Source: Selenomonas sp. (GTDB lineage Bacteria > Bacillota_C > Negativicutes > Selenomonadales > Selenomonadaceae). From it: a DNA stretch of 5,262 nt. Both the position numbers and the translations under genes were made by a program. The DNA lies in contig JAGAYB010000135.1 in assembly GCA_017940705.1 (NCBI GenBank), forward strand, positions 1-5,262, in the 5' to 3' direction. Below, one piece after another: positions 1-4,480 of the stretch (within the stretch, counting starts at the first letter, position 1; each line of letters opens with the position of its first letter). A model generated the notes under the pieces. It was not told where the DNA came from. It ran no database searches and saw only the letters and a program-made list of their open reading frames with translations.

Positions 1-261
1 GCTACAGTGGCCGACGACCTCATAGATTTCGTATTCCGTAATCCCCTGCCCCATCCTGTCTATCTGACAGTGGGCAACACCGGCAATACCCTGACAGTAT
101 TCGTTTTGGGGACAAAGGCCGATTTGCAAGGCCAGACAATTTCCTTGCTGACAGAGGGAGCCCATTTAAGCCCCACTCTATACCGTATCTGGCGGAAAAA
201 CGGTCAAATCACCGATAAGGAGTACCTTCATACGGACAGCTACAATCCCCCAAAACCTTAG
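1..261 (+). CDS. VanW family protein, C-terminal part (5' end outside window)
   Basis: The frame is open from base 1 and ends at TAG 259-261, giving 86 visible residues. The opening ATVADDLIDFVFRNPLPHPVYL resembles the end of the VanW domain, where a D-A-T-V motif is followed by D-(L)-D-F-x-F-x-N-x-x-x-x-P-(I/V)-Y and a short beta-rich tail. VanW proteins are usually secreted or membrane-anchored and often carry peptidoglycan-binding domains. They occur beside vancomycin-resistance genes but also widely elsewhere in Firmicutes, and their biochemical role is unsettled. The GTG at position 7 is an internal valine, not a start. The gene converges on the minus-strand genes at the hairpin 272-311. 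With only the last part visible, the upstream domains cannot be judged and nothing here indicates drug resistance. Confidence 0.72.
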   Translation, partial: ATVADDLIDFVFRNPLPHPVYLTVGNTGNTLTVFVLGTKADLQGQTISLLTEGAHLSPTLYRIWRKNGQITDKEYLHTDSYNPPKP

Positions 262-271
262 GTAATATCAA

Positions 272-311
272 AAACAGCCAGCACCTTAGTATCTATCGGT
301 GCTGGCTGTTT
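272..311. terminator. Bidirectional intrinsic terminator between convergent genes
   Basis: A perfect 14-bp stem (AAACAGCCAGCACC, 272-285, with GGTGCTGGCTGTTT, 298-311) encloses a 12-nt loop. Read on the minus strand it is followed by TTTTTGATATT, a good U-run that would end the transcript of the small exported protein. Read on the plus strand the U-run is only TTT, so it is a weaker terminator for the VanW-family gene. It lies 11 nt past the VanW stop. Confidence 0.85.
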
Positions 312-343
312 ACAGTTAATGGGTTTTGTCGCACAAGTTATGC

Positions 344-646
344 TTAACGAGCCTTAGGCGGCTGCTGATTTTTGTCTTTTTGAGGCTTCTCGGGCTGAGG
401 AGGTTTCTTATCCTGCTGCTTGTCACCCTTCTTTACTTCCTTTTTATCCTGTGCAGCCTTTTTATCTTTCTGCAAATCCTTCTTAGGCTCTGCCTTGAAA
501 TCCTTGTTAAAGGCGTCTTGCTTGTCCTGCTGCGCCATAACGGCCGGAGCCTTGGGTGCCTGACTGGCATTGGCTACATTGGCAGCCATCCCTGCCGTAA
601 AGGTCGTTGCCGCCAAAGCAGCCACTAAAAACAATTTCTTACTCAT
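344..646 (-). CDS. Small exported Lys/Gln/Pro-rich disordered protein, function unknown
   Basis: This is a 100-residue protein. I chose ATG 646-644 because AAAGGGGAA (651-659) is a ribosome binding site at normal spacing and because the signal peptide starts there. An in-frame ATG at 703 would add 19 residues without a comparable site. Residues 1-27 form a classic Sec signal peptide: MSKK, a hydrophobic core, then A-N-A before Ser28, a good signal peptidase I site. The predicted mature part (about 73 residues) has 20 Lys plus many Gln, Asp, Pro and Ala, no aromatic residue except Phe, no Cys, and short K-K / D-K / Q-P repeats. It should be highly basic and intrinsically disordered in the periplasm or cell wall. 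No family is recognised. Contact with anionic wall or outer-membrane polymers is only a guess. It has its own promoter upstream and the 272-311 terminator downstream. Confidence 0.7.
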   Translation of the reverse strand: MSKKLFLVAALAATTFTAGMAANVANASQAPKAPAVMAQQDKQDAFNKDFKAEPKKDLQKDKKAAQDKKEVKKGDKQQDKKPPQPEKPQKDKNQQPPKAR

Positions 647-724
647 AGATATTCCCCTTTCGTAATGTACAGTATCATCCTTGCCATTATTTCCATGGTT
701 CATATCTTACAAAAGAAAACTTTG

Positions 725-753
725 AATATCTTAAAAACGTAATTAAAGTTCAA
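725..753 (-). promoter_or_regulatory. Predicted sigma-A promoter of the small exported protein
   Basis: On the minus strand, TTGAAC (748-753) is separated by exactly 17 nt from GATATT (725-730); each hexamer matches consensus at four of six positions. Transcription would start near 718, leaving a leader of about 70 nt. The motif TTTAATT occurs twice at 11-nt spacing across the -35 region (minus strand, about 741-758). This could be a response-regulator site or simply AT-rich sequence. No terminator is visible between the permease stop at 764 and this promoter, so readthrough from the permease gene is also possible. Confidence 0.45.
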
Positions 754-763
754 TTAAAAAATT

Positions 764-2191
764 TTAGCAGATTCCTGTCAGCATATAGAAGAGAATACAC
801 AGGAAGGGCACAAAGAATTTCAGGCCCATAATCACGGCAATGTCAAAATATGATTCGTTATGAGTAAGGCCGCAGATAGCAAGCAGGGTAACCAGGGCAC
901 CGCAATGTGGCACAGGGTCAATGCCTACAGAAGCCACTGCTACGATACGGTGCAGTACCTCAAGGGGAATCCCTGCCGCAATGGCCATCGAAGCCCACTG
1001 GTCACCAAGCGCCGACAGGGCGATGGTCAGGCCGCCGGAGGCCGAGCCTGTGATGCCGCACATGATATTAGTGGTGATGACTGCCGACAAGAGCGGGCCG
1101 AAGGAGGCGGCAATGCCGACCAGCCATTCCGTCACCGGCGCAAACCCCGGCATAGCCGTGATAACACAGCCAAAAGCATATCCTGATGCTACATTCAAAG
1201 CTGCTGAGCCGGAGGACAAGGCAGCGTAATTTACCGTGGGCAAAAAACCGTCTGTAACCTTTAGCCGTTTACGGCCAATAACAGCTGCGGCAATACTGCT
1301 GAGAATCAACGCCACGCTTATGGACCAGATAGCTGATACCTTGCCCACCTGCGAGGCCAGCAGGGACAATTTAAGCGGCCCGAAAGCCACCAGACTGTCC
1401 TCATTCCAATGGAACCCCCAGCTCCAGCCGAAAGGATTGGAAAGAACCACATTGATGATGATAACCATCAGCAAGGGCACCATGGCCCAATACCAGGGAA
1501 TATTGATTTTCGGGCTGCGTTTTTTGCGTCCGTCACTGCCATGGTCACCATAGCCCTCCCCCTGCGCCTGCAGCAGTTTGGCCCGGTGCCCAATCCAGCC
1601 CCAGCCGATAAGCAGGAACAGCAGCGAGGCAAACAGACCGATGCCCGGTGCCGCCCATGTACTTGTCTGAAAATATGAGGACGGAATAATATTCTGAATT
1701 TGCGGTGTACCGGGAAGGGATACCATGGCAAAGGAAAAAATACCTACCCAAAGGGCCGCCGGCAGCAGCCGCTTGGGAATATCGGCCTTTTTAAAGACCA
1801 CCGCCCCAAAAGGATACATGACAAAGGCTACAACAAATACGGACAAGCCGCCGTAGGTCAAGGCACCACAGCCCATCAGCACGGCCAGAATGGCGCGTTT
1901 TTCCCCTAACACGTCCACAATCTTGCCGGCAATGGCCGCCGCCAGACCACCTTTTTCCATCAATTTTGCAAACACCGCACCAAATAAAAATACTGGGTAA
2001 TACGTCTTTACATATTCTGCCAGACGGGTCATATACAACTCACTGTACACGGGCAGGATGTCAAACATACTTGCCAGTGCTGCCAGCCCCGCAAAAAAAG
2101 GCGCAATCAGAATAATTGACCAGCCGCGATAGGCAAAATACATAAGTCCTAAAAGTGCTAATCCGATACATAGTGCTTCCATGGTGTCCAA
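764..2191 (-). CDS. GntP-family permease (gluconate/hydroxy-acid:H+ symporter family)
   Basis: This is a 475-residue polytopic inner-membrane protein, a usual length for the family. It matches GntP-type permeases along its length: an N-terminal L-x-Y-x-A-Y-R-G segment (about 17-23), the ALTYGGLSVFVVAF block (110-123), SLPGTPQIQNIIPS (158-171), a cytoplasm-like hydrophilic loop with GEGYG (about 202-230), ITGSASGGLTIALSALG (380-396), and the C-terminal block HRIVAVASVGIDPVPHCGA followed by THNESYFDI (414-451). Family members import gluconate, 3-hydroxybutyrate or related hydroxy acids with protons. The sequence resembles the subgroup often labelled D-beta-hydroxybutyrate permease, but the substrate is not settled and no catabolic gene is adjacent. 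The start used is TTG 2191-2189, about 5 nt after GAGGGG. ATG 2182-2180, three codons later, sits about 14 nt from that site and is the alternative. Upstream lie a TATAAT box, a terminator and a cobalamin riboswitch. Confidence 0.9.
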   Translation of the reverse strand: MDTMEALCIGLALLGLMYFAYRGWSIILIAPFFAGLAALASMFDILPVYSELYMTRLAEYVKTYYPVFLFGAVFAKLMEKGGLAAAIAGKIVDVLGEKRAILAVLMGCGALTYGGLSVFVVAFVMYPFGAVVFKKADIPKRLLPAALWVGIFSFAMVSLPGTPQIQNIIPSSYFQTSTWAAPGIGLFASLLFLLIGWGWIGHRAKLLQAQGEGYGDHGSDGRKKRSPKINIPWYWAMVPLLMVIIINVVLSNPFGWSWGFHWNEDSLVAFGPLKLSLLASQVGKVSAIWSISVALILSSIAAAVIGRKRLKVTDGFLPTVNYAALSSGSAALNVASGYAFGCVITAMPGFAPVTEWLVGIAASFGPLLSAVITTNIMCGITGSASGGLTIALSALGDQWASMAIAAGIPLEVLHRIVAVASVGIDPVPHCGALVTLLAICGLTHNESYFDIAVIMGLKFFVPFLCILFYMLTGIC

Positions 2192-2214
2192 AGACTCCCC
2201 TCAATAAGAAAAAT

Positions 2215-2220
2215 ATTATA
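2215..2220 (-). promoter_or_regulatory. Candidate -10 box for the GntP permease
   Basis: A perfect TATAAT, preceded by TTTG, lies about 24 nt upstream of the permease start on the minus strand. No credible -35 hexamer exists at 16-18 nt because that space is the terminator hairpin 2237-2258. If real, it would start transcription inside the ribosome-binding region and give a very short leader, independent of the cobalamin riboswitch. It may be a chance AT-rich match. Confidence 0.3.
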
Positions 2221-2227
2221 CAAATGG

Positions 2228-2258
2228 AAAAAAATAAGCTCCGATACTCATCGGAGCT
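2228..2258 (-). terminator. Second intrinsic terminator downstream of the cobalamin riboswitch
   Basis: A perfect 9-bp stem (AGCTCCGAT 2237-2245 with ATCGGAGCT 2250-2258) has a 4-nt loop. On the minus strand it is followed by TATTTTTTTCC. A smaller hairpin, GTTGCT/AGCAAC (2259-2275), abuts it on the upstream side of the transcript. It would stop transcripts that pass the riboswitch terminator at 2357-2389 before they reach the permease gene, unless an antiterminated form exists. Confidence 0.75.
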
Positions 2259-2311
2259 GTTGCTAAAAGAGCAACTAATCCATAGAACTGAATGAAATGT
2301 ATGAGCATTTC

Positions 2312-2336
2312 TTCCCGTCGAAGATATCGACGGGAA
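2312..2336. repeat. Perfect 10-bp inverted repeat between the two terminators
   Basis: TTCCCGTCGA (2312-2321) pairs with TCGACGGGAA (2327-2336) around a 5-nt loop. Neither strand has a U-run right after the stem, so it is not an intrinsic terminator. On the minus strand its 3' arm carries GGGAAG immediately before an ATG at 2308, so as RNA it could hide a weak ribosome binding site. It could equally be an operator. Confidence 0.5.
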
Positions 2337-2356
2337 AAACTTTTCGACAAATAGGC

Positions 2357-2389
2357 AAAATAAAAGCTCCTCCCGCGCAGGGAAGAGCT
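2357..2389 (-). terminator. Intrinsic terminator in the cobalamin riboswitch expression platform
   Basis: On the minus strand, AGCTCTTCCC and GGGAGGAGCT form a 10-bp stem (2365-2389; one G-U pair, loop of 5) followed by TTTATTTT. It lies about 115 nt after the B12 box and fits the transcription-attenuation layout of Firmicutes cobalamin riboswitches, with ligand-bound RNA stopping here. Between aptamer and terminator, GGTTCCT (2481-2487) can pair either with the adjacent AGGAGCC (2491-2497) or with the distal AGGAACC (2425-2431). These may be the switching helices; that is inference. Confidence 0.8.
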
Positions 2390-2504
2390 ATTTTACGCTA
2401 CTCGAAAATACCCACACTAACCCAGGTTCCTAAATCTTCTCAGTACCGATAAATCTCCATCCCCATCACTCGCAGGTTCAAGGAACCATAGGCTCCTAGC
2501 GGCG

Positions 2505-2670
2505 ATTGTCAATCAGGCAGTTCTCCTGGCTCCAGTTCATTGCTCACCTGCGCCTTCCCAGAGAAAAATCTCCAGTGACATAACTATGCAGGCTCACTCC
2601 CTGTTACAGTGGCGGGACCGCGCCGGCTTATACCGGCTTCCCTATTAAGTCTAAGACACCTGACCCAATC
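2505..2670 (-). promoter_or_regulatory. Cobalamin (vitamin B12) riboswitch aptamer
   Basis: Read on the minus strand, the hallmark blocks occur in the right order. P1 5' arm GGTCAGG (2659-2665) pairs with CCTGATT (2511-2517), two pairs being G-U. A small GTC-TTA-GAC hairpin follows, then AATAGGGAAGCCGG and a GCCGG...CCGGC hairpin. Next comes the core GGTCCCGCCACTGTAAC (2603-2619), then GTCACTGG and CTGGGAAGGCG. Last is the B12 box, GAGCCAGGAGAACTGCCTG (2514-2532). These blocks bind adenosyl- or other cobalamins and normally repress B12 synthesis, transport or B12-independent isozyme genes. What is odd here is that no such gene follows; the next large gene is the GntP permease more than 300 nt away, behind two terminators. 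Confidence 0.95.
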
Positions 2671-2702
2671 AATATTCTATTGGTCTTTCGTTTACATAAT
2701 GT

Positions 2703-2731
2703 ATATTAGCATAAATTATTTTTATTGTCAA
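2703..2731 (-). promoter_or_regulatory. Promoter of the cobalamin riboswitch transcript
   Basis: On the minus strand a consensus TTGACA (2726-2731) is followed after 17 nt by TAATAT (2703-2708), with a TGC extended -10 just ahead. Transcription should start near 2696, about 30 nt before the aptamer P1. The site begins 24 nt after the folB terminator U-run, so the riboswitch RNA is its own transcription unit. Confidence 0.8.
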
Positions 2732-2754
2732 CGCAATAAATTTTTTTCTCAGCT

Positions 2755-2781
2755 AAAAAACCGCCGCTTAAAAAGCGGCGG
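2755..2781 (-). terminator. Intrinsic terminator of folB
   Basis: A GC-rich 9-bp perfect stem (CCGCCGCTT 2761-2769 with AAGCGGCGG 2773-2781) with a 3-nt loop is followed on the minus strand by TTTTTT. It lies 10 nt after the folB stop codon. Confidence 0.92.
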
Positions 2782-2790
2782 CCTGCTTGT

Positions 2791-3153
2791 TTACTTCTGA
2801 CAACGAACCATTTCTACTTCTACGTAGTCGATAGGACCGGAAATAGGCACAGATGGTTTGCGCACCTTGGTTGTAACGTTTTTAAAATGCGGATATTTAG
2901 CTAAGAGCTTATCACCGATGTGAGCAGCCAGAGCCCCCAGCATCTGATAGCGCTTGTTTTCCGTGATATCTTTAACAATATCATAGACAGCTGCAGGGTC
3001 TACACCATCTTTCAGTTCATCTGTTTCAGCCATGCTGTCGTCCTTGGTTTCAACCTCGATGTCCACATAGAATTTCTGTCCCTGTTCGCGTTCATATTCA
3101 TAAACGCCATGGAAACCGTAAAACATCATGTTGTGGATTCTAACTTTTGCCAT
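2791..3153 (-). CDS. folB: Dihydroneopterin aldolase-like protein (FolB family)
   Basis: This is a 120-residue T-fold protein, the normal length. FolB splits 7,8-dihydroneopterin into 6-hydroxymethyl-7,8-dihydropterin and glycolaldehyde in cytosolic folate synthesis, acting as an oligomer. Family signatures are FYGFHGVYEYEREQGQ (11-26), VDPAAVYDIV (51-60) and KPSVPISG (99-106). By alignment from memory with the S. aureus and B. subtilis enzymes, Glu21, Tyr57 and Lys99 match the catalytic/active-site Glu22, Tyr54 and Lys100. The nearly invariant pterin-binding Glu of the L-(L/V)-E-x-L-A-E motif is absent: the segment reads YQMLGALAAHI, with Gly73 at that place. The activity is therefore likely but not certain. 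I chose ATG 3153-3151 because AGGAGT lies 7 nt upstream; a longer in-frame start at 3183 would place that site inside the gene. No other folate gene is adjacent. Confidence 0.85.
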   Translation of the reverse strand: MAKVRIHNMMFYGFHGVYEYEREQGQKFYVDIEVETKDDSMAETDELKDGVDPAAVYDIVKDITENKRYQMLGALAAHIGDKLLAKYPHFKNVTTKVRKPSVPISGPIDYVEVEMVRCQK

Positions 3154-3199
3154 TGTGGTCACTCCTATCACTAATAATTCCACTTGTTATCACAAGGTT

Positions 3200-3227
3200 C
3201 TTATATTGTGTATTTCGTGATAGTTAA
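3200..3227 (-). promoter_or_regulatory. Predicted folB promoter with an overlapping palindrome
   Basis: On the minus strand TTAACT (3222-3227) is separated by 16 nt from TATAAG (3200-3205, five of six consensus). Transcription would start near 3193, within the inverted repeat CTTGT-TATC-ACAAG (3183-3196), a possible operator or 5' hairpin. The hexamer GTGATA occurs three times nearby, in both orientations (about 3165-3222). Confidence 0.5.
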
Positions 3228-3251
3228 GAAAAATCCTGCCACATCAATAAA

Positions 3252-3329
3252 TTATTCTGTAAACATTTTATCCCATGCTGCATAAGAGACAATAAGAAAG
3301 GCCAGCAGGACGATAAACAAATCTCCCAT
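3252..3329 (-). CDS. Predicted 25-residue single-pass membrane protein
   Basis: ATG 3329-3327 is preceded by AAAGGAGT with a 6-nt gap, one of the best ribosome binding sites in the window, and the frame stops at TAA 3254-3252. The product starts MGDLFIVLLAF, stays hydrophobic to about residue 18, and ends in a polar tail (AAWDKMFTE): the layout of a small transmembrane protein with a short charged C-terminus. A TATAAT box lies 26 nt upstream of the start. No terminator separates it from folB, so readthrough into folB is possible. It does not match KdpF, CydX or another small membrane protein I know well. It is supported by the ribosome binding site, promoter and composition, not by homology. 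Confidence 0.5.
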   Translation of the reverse strand: MGDLFIVLLAFLIVSYAAWDKMFTE

Positions 3330-3354
3330 AGCGTACTCCTTTGCACAGAACTGT

Positions 3355-3384
3355 ATTATAACGCCGTTGTTCCAGTTTTGCCAT
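3355..3384 (-). promoter_or_regulatory. Predicted promoter of the 25-residue membrane protein
   Basis: On the minus strand a perfect TATAAT (3355-3360) lies 18 nt from ATGGCA (3379-3384, four of six consensus). Transcription would start near 3348, about 20 nt before the start codon. The -35 hexamer sits inside the perfect palindrome 3375-3393, which may be a regulator site. Confidence 0.5.
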
Positions 3385-3393
3385 AGGCAAAAC
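3375..3393. repeat. Perfect 8-bp inverted repeat over a -35 box
   Basis: GTTTTGCC (3375-3382) and GGCAAAAC (3386-3393) are separated by ATA. Neither strand has a following U-run, so it is not a terminator. The 19-bp symmetric site covers the -35 region of the small membrane protein's promoter, as expected for a dimeric repressor operator. The regulator is unknown. Confidence 0.45.
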
Positions 3394-3442
3394 TTCCTCT
3401 TGGCGTTTCAACGAGGTAGGGGACATTTTCTTGCCTCGTTAT

Positions 3443-3471
3443 AAAAAACAGGAGAGGCGAAAGGCCTCTCC
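3443..3471 (-). terminator. Intrinsic terminator of the NlpC/P60 hydrolase gene
   Basis: GGAGAGGC (3451-3458) pairs with GCCTCTCC (3464-3471) around a 5-nt loop; on the minus strand it is followed by TGTTTTTTATAA. It begins 11 nt after the stop codon. Confidence 0.92.
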
Positions 3472-3482
3472 CTACAGCGTCA

Positions 3483-4142
3483 TTACATCACCCGGCGTGC
3501 GCCAACATAGCAGCCACCCCAATAAGAGCTGTCTAAGGACGCTACACTAACACCACGGCTGGAAGACGCATGAATGAACTGACGATCGCCAAGATAAATT
3601 CCTACATGGGAAACTCCCGGTGCATACGTCGAAAAGAATACCAGATCCCCAGGCATAAGTTCACCAGCAGGCATACCGTAATCGTACTGCACATCAGCTG
3701 TACGCGGCAGGGAAATACCTGCATTGGCAAAAACATACTGGACATAGCCGGAGCAGTCAAAGCCGCTCGGGCTGGTACCACCGAATACATACGGAACCCC
3801 AAGATACTGCATGGATTCAGAAATGATGGTACGGTTGATGTAGTTGCTGCCATGTGAAACCACCGGCATGGACTTGCCAAGCAGCGCCACATAAGTAGAC
3901 GACCCTACCTGTCCATCTGCGGCCATCCCCTTGGATGCCTGAAATGCCTTTACCGCTTCAGCTGTAGCCGGACCGAAGTCCCCATCAGCTGATACGTCGT
4001 AGCCAAGACGGACCAATTGTCCCTGTATCTCAGCTACATCTGTGCCTTGATCCCCCACGCGGAATGCCATAGCATTACACACAGAAAACCAGCACATAAG
4101 GATCATGGACAGCGCAAACACACGCTTAGTTGCTTTACTCAA
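3483..4142 (-). CDS. Secreted PG-binding / NlpC-P60 cell-wall endopeptidase
   Basis: This 219-residue protein has three parts. Residues 1 to about 26 are a signal peptide (basic MSKATKR, hydrophobic core, C-N-A-M-A). Residues about 28-90 are a PG_binding_1 domain (VGDQGTDVAEIQGQLVRLGY, then DGDFGPATAEAVKAFQ). Residues about 102-219 are an NlpC/P60 domain. The catalytic triad is visible as Cys130 in FDCSGY, His179 in SHVGIYLG and His191 in FIHASS. Such enzymes cleave D-gamma-glutamyl-diaminopimelate or related stem-peptide bonds during wall remodelling. The start is TTG 4142-4140, 8 nt after GAGGAG; the next Met would cut into the signal peptide. The leader is a c-di-AMP riboswitch, a pairing well known in Firmicutes, where c-di-AMP controls wall hydrolases and osmolyte/potassium genes. 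It is transcribed alone, with its own terminator. Confidence 0.93.
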   Translation of the reverse strand: MSKATKRVFALSMILMCWFSVCNAMAFRVGDQGTDVAEIQGQLVRLGYDVSADGDFGPATAEAVKAFQASKGMAADGQVGSSTYVALLGKSMPVVSHGSNYINRTIISESMQYLGVPYVFGGTSPSGFDCSGYVQYVFANAGISLPRTADVQYDYGMPAGELMPGDLVFFSTYAPGVSHVGIYLGDRQFIHASSSRGVSVASLDSSYWGGCYVGARRVM

Positions 4143-4144
4143 AA

Positions 4145-4181
4145 AGCCAACTCCTCTCTCTGTTCGCTTACGAGGTTAGCT
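4145..4181 (-). promoter_or_regulatory. Candidate expression-platform hairpin over the hydrolase ribosome binding site
   Basis: On the minus strand AGCTAAC-CTC (4172-4181, part of the conserved 3' end of the c-di-AMP aptamer) can pair with GAG-(GA)-GTTGGCT (4145-4156): 7 bp including one G-U, a 2-nt bulge, then 3 bp. The 3' arm contains the GAGGAG ribosome binding site and is followed by TTTTT running into the TTG start. It could hide the ribosome binding site, or act as a weak terminator, when the aptamer is not folded. A competing 8-bp pairing exists between TCTTCTCT (4195-4202) and AGAGAGGA (4152-4159). These pairings were read by eye, without energy calculation. Confidence 0.45.
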
Positions 4182-4301
4182 GCCGGGCTCGGGTAGAGAA
4201 GACCACCCGCTCCATTATTCGCACAGTCAGCAAAGCGCTGTGCAATCGTGAAGTTCGCCCCAGAAAATTTGGTTCCCCCGCTCCTGGGCTGGATTCAGCT
4301 T
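4165..4301 (-). promoter_or_regulatory. c-di-AMP riboswitch (ydaO/yuaA type)
   Basis: Read on the minus strand the diagnostic blocks are GCTGAATCC (4291-4299), CCAGGAGCGGGGGAACC (4271-4287), GGGGCGAA (4256-4263), a GGGT...ACCC hairpin and CCGAGCCCGGCAGCTAACCTCGTAAGCG. The near-invariant CAGCTAACCTCGTA end is at 4169-4182. The class binds two c-di-AMP molecules and usually switches the downstream gene off. Here it lies directly upstream of an NlpC/P60 hydrolase, a classic target. The P1 helix appears short: GCT/AGC are clear pairs and beyond that mismatches occur. No separate terminator lies between aptamer and gene. A possible -10 box TATATA (4324-4329), without a clear -35, may start this transcript. 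Confidence 0.93.
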
Positions 4302-4363
4302 AATCCTATGTTCTTTTTTACCCTATATACAGATACGGCCAAAGCCGTAGTTCTGCCTGCGTT

Positions 4364-4429
4364 GCCGGAAATTGCTGCCTTTGCAATTCTTTCGTAAATT
4401 TTCAGTTTGTTTTCAGAATTCATTCCGGC
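4364..4429. repeat. Nested inverted repeats between rnpB and the c-di-AMP riboswitch
   Basis: An outer pair, GCCGGAA (4364-4370) with TTCCGGC (4423-4429), encloses an inner pair, AATTGC (4370-4375) with GCAATT (4383-4388). A further small hairpin, TACGGC-CAAA-GCCGTA, lies at 4334-4349. Together they fill the gap between the rnpB terminator and the riboswitch leader. No function is evident; they overlap where the hydrolase promoter must be. Confidence 0.35.
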
Positions 4430-4432
4430 ATG

Positions 4433-4459
4433 AAAAGTGGCTGCCATCACTGACAGCCA
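4433..4459 (-). terminator. Intrinsic terminator of rnpB
   Basis: TGGCTGCCA (4438-4446) pairs with TGACAGCCA (4451-4459), 9 bp with one G-U in RNA and a 4-nt loop. On the minus strand it is followed by CTTTTC. It lies about 21 nt past the mature 3' end of RNase P RNA. Confidence 0.85.
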
Positions 4460-4480
4460 ACCTATTTACATTTATGTTGT

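Noticed and set aside
326..628. Plus-strand 100-residue frame rich in Leu
   Set aside because: It is the antisense shadow of the Lys-rich exported protein; Lys and Gln codons read as Leu and Phe on the other strand. The minus frame has the signal peptide and ribosome binding site.
860..1751. Several plus- and minus-strand frames of 68-108 codons inside the permease gene
   Set aside because: They lie fully within the well-supported GntP frame, lack ribosome binding sites and have low-complexity, unlikely composition.
2311..2340. 10-bp hairpin as a third terminator
   Set aside because: The U-run lies before the stem on the minus strand, not after it, and the plus strand has A residues after the stem.
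2609..2800. Plus-strand 63-codon frame
   Set aside because: It covers the cobalamin aptamer, its promoter and the folB terminator, which explain the sequence better.
3268..3426. Minus-strand 52-residue frame starting at ATG 3426 with GAGG 7 nt upstream
   Set aside because: It overlaps the 25-residue membrane protein in another frame, runs across that gene's promoter, and starts right after the hydrolase terminator with no promoter of its own.
3410..3440. Inverted repeat AACGAGG / CCTCGTT with a 17-nt loop
   Set aside because: Short arms, a long loop and no U-run after it on the minus strand; not supportable as a terminator or operator.
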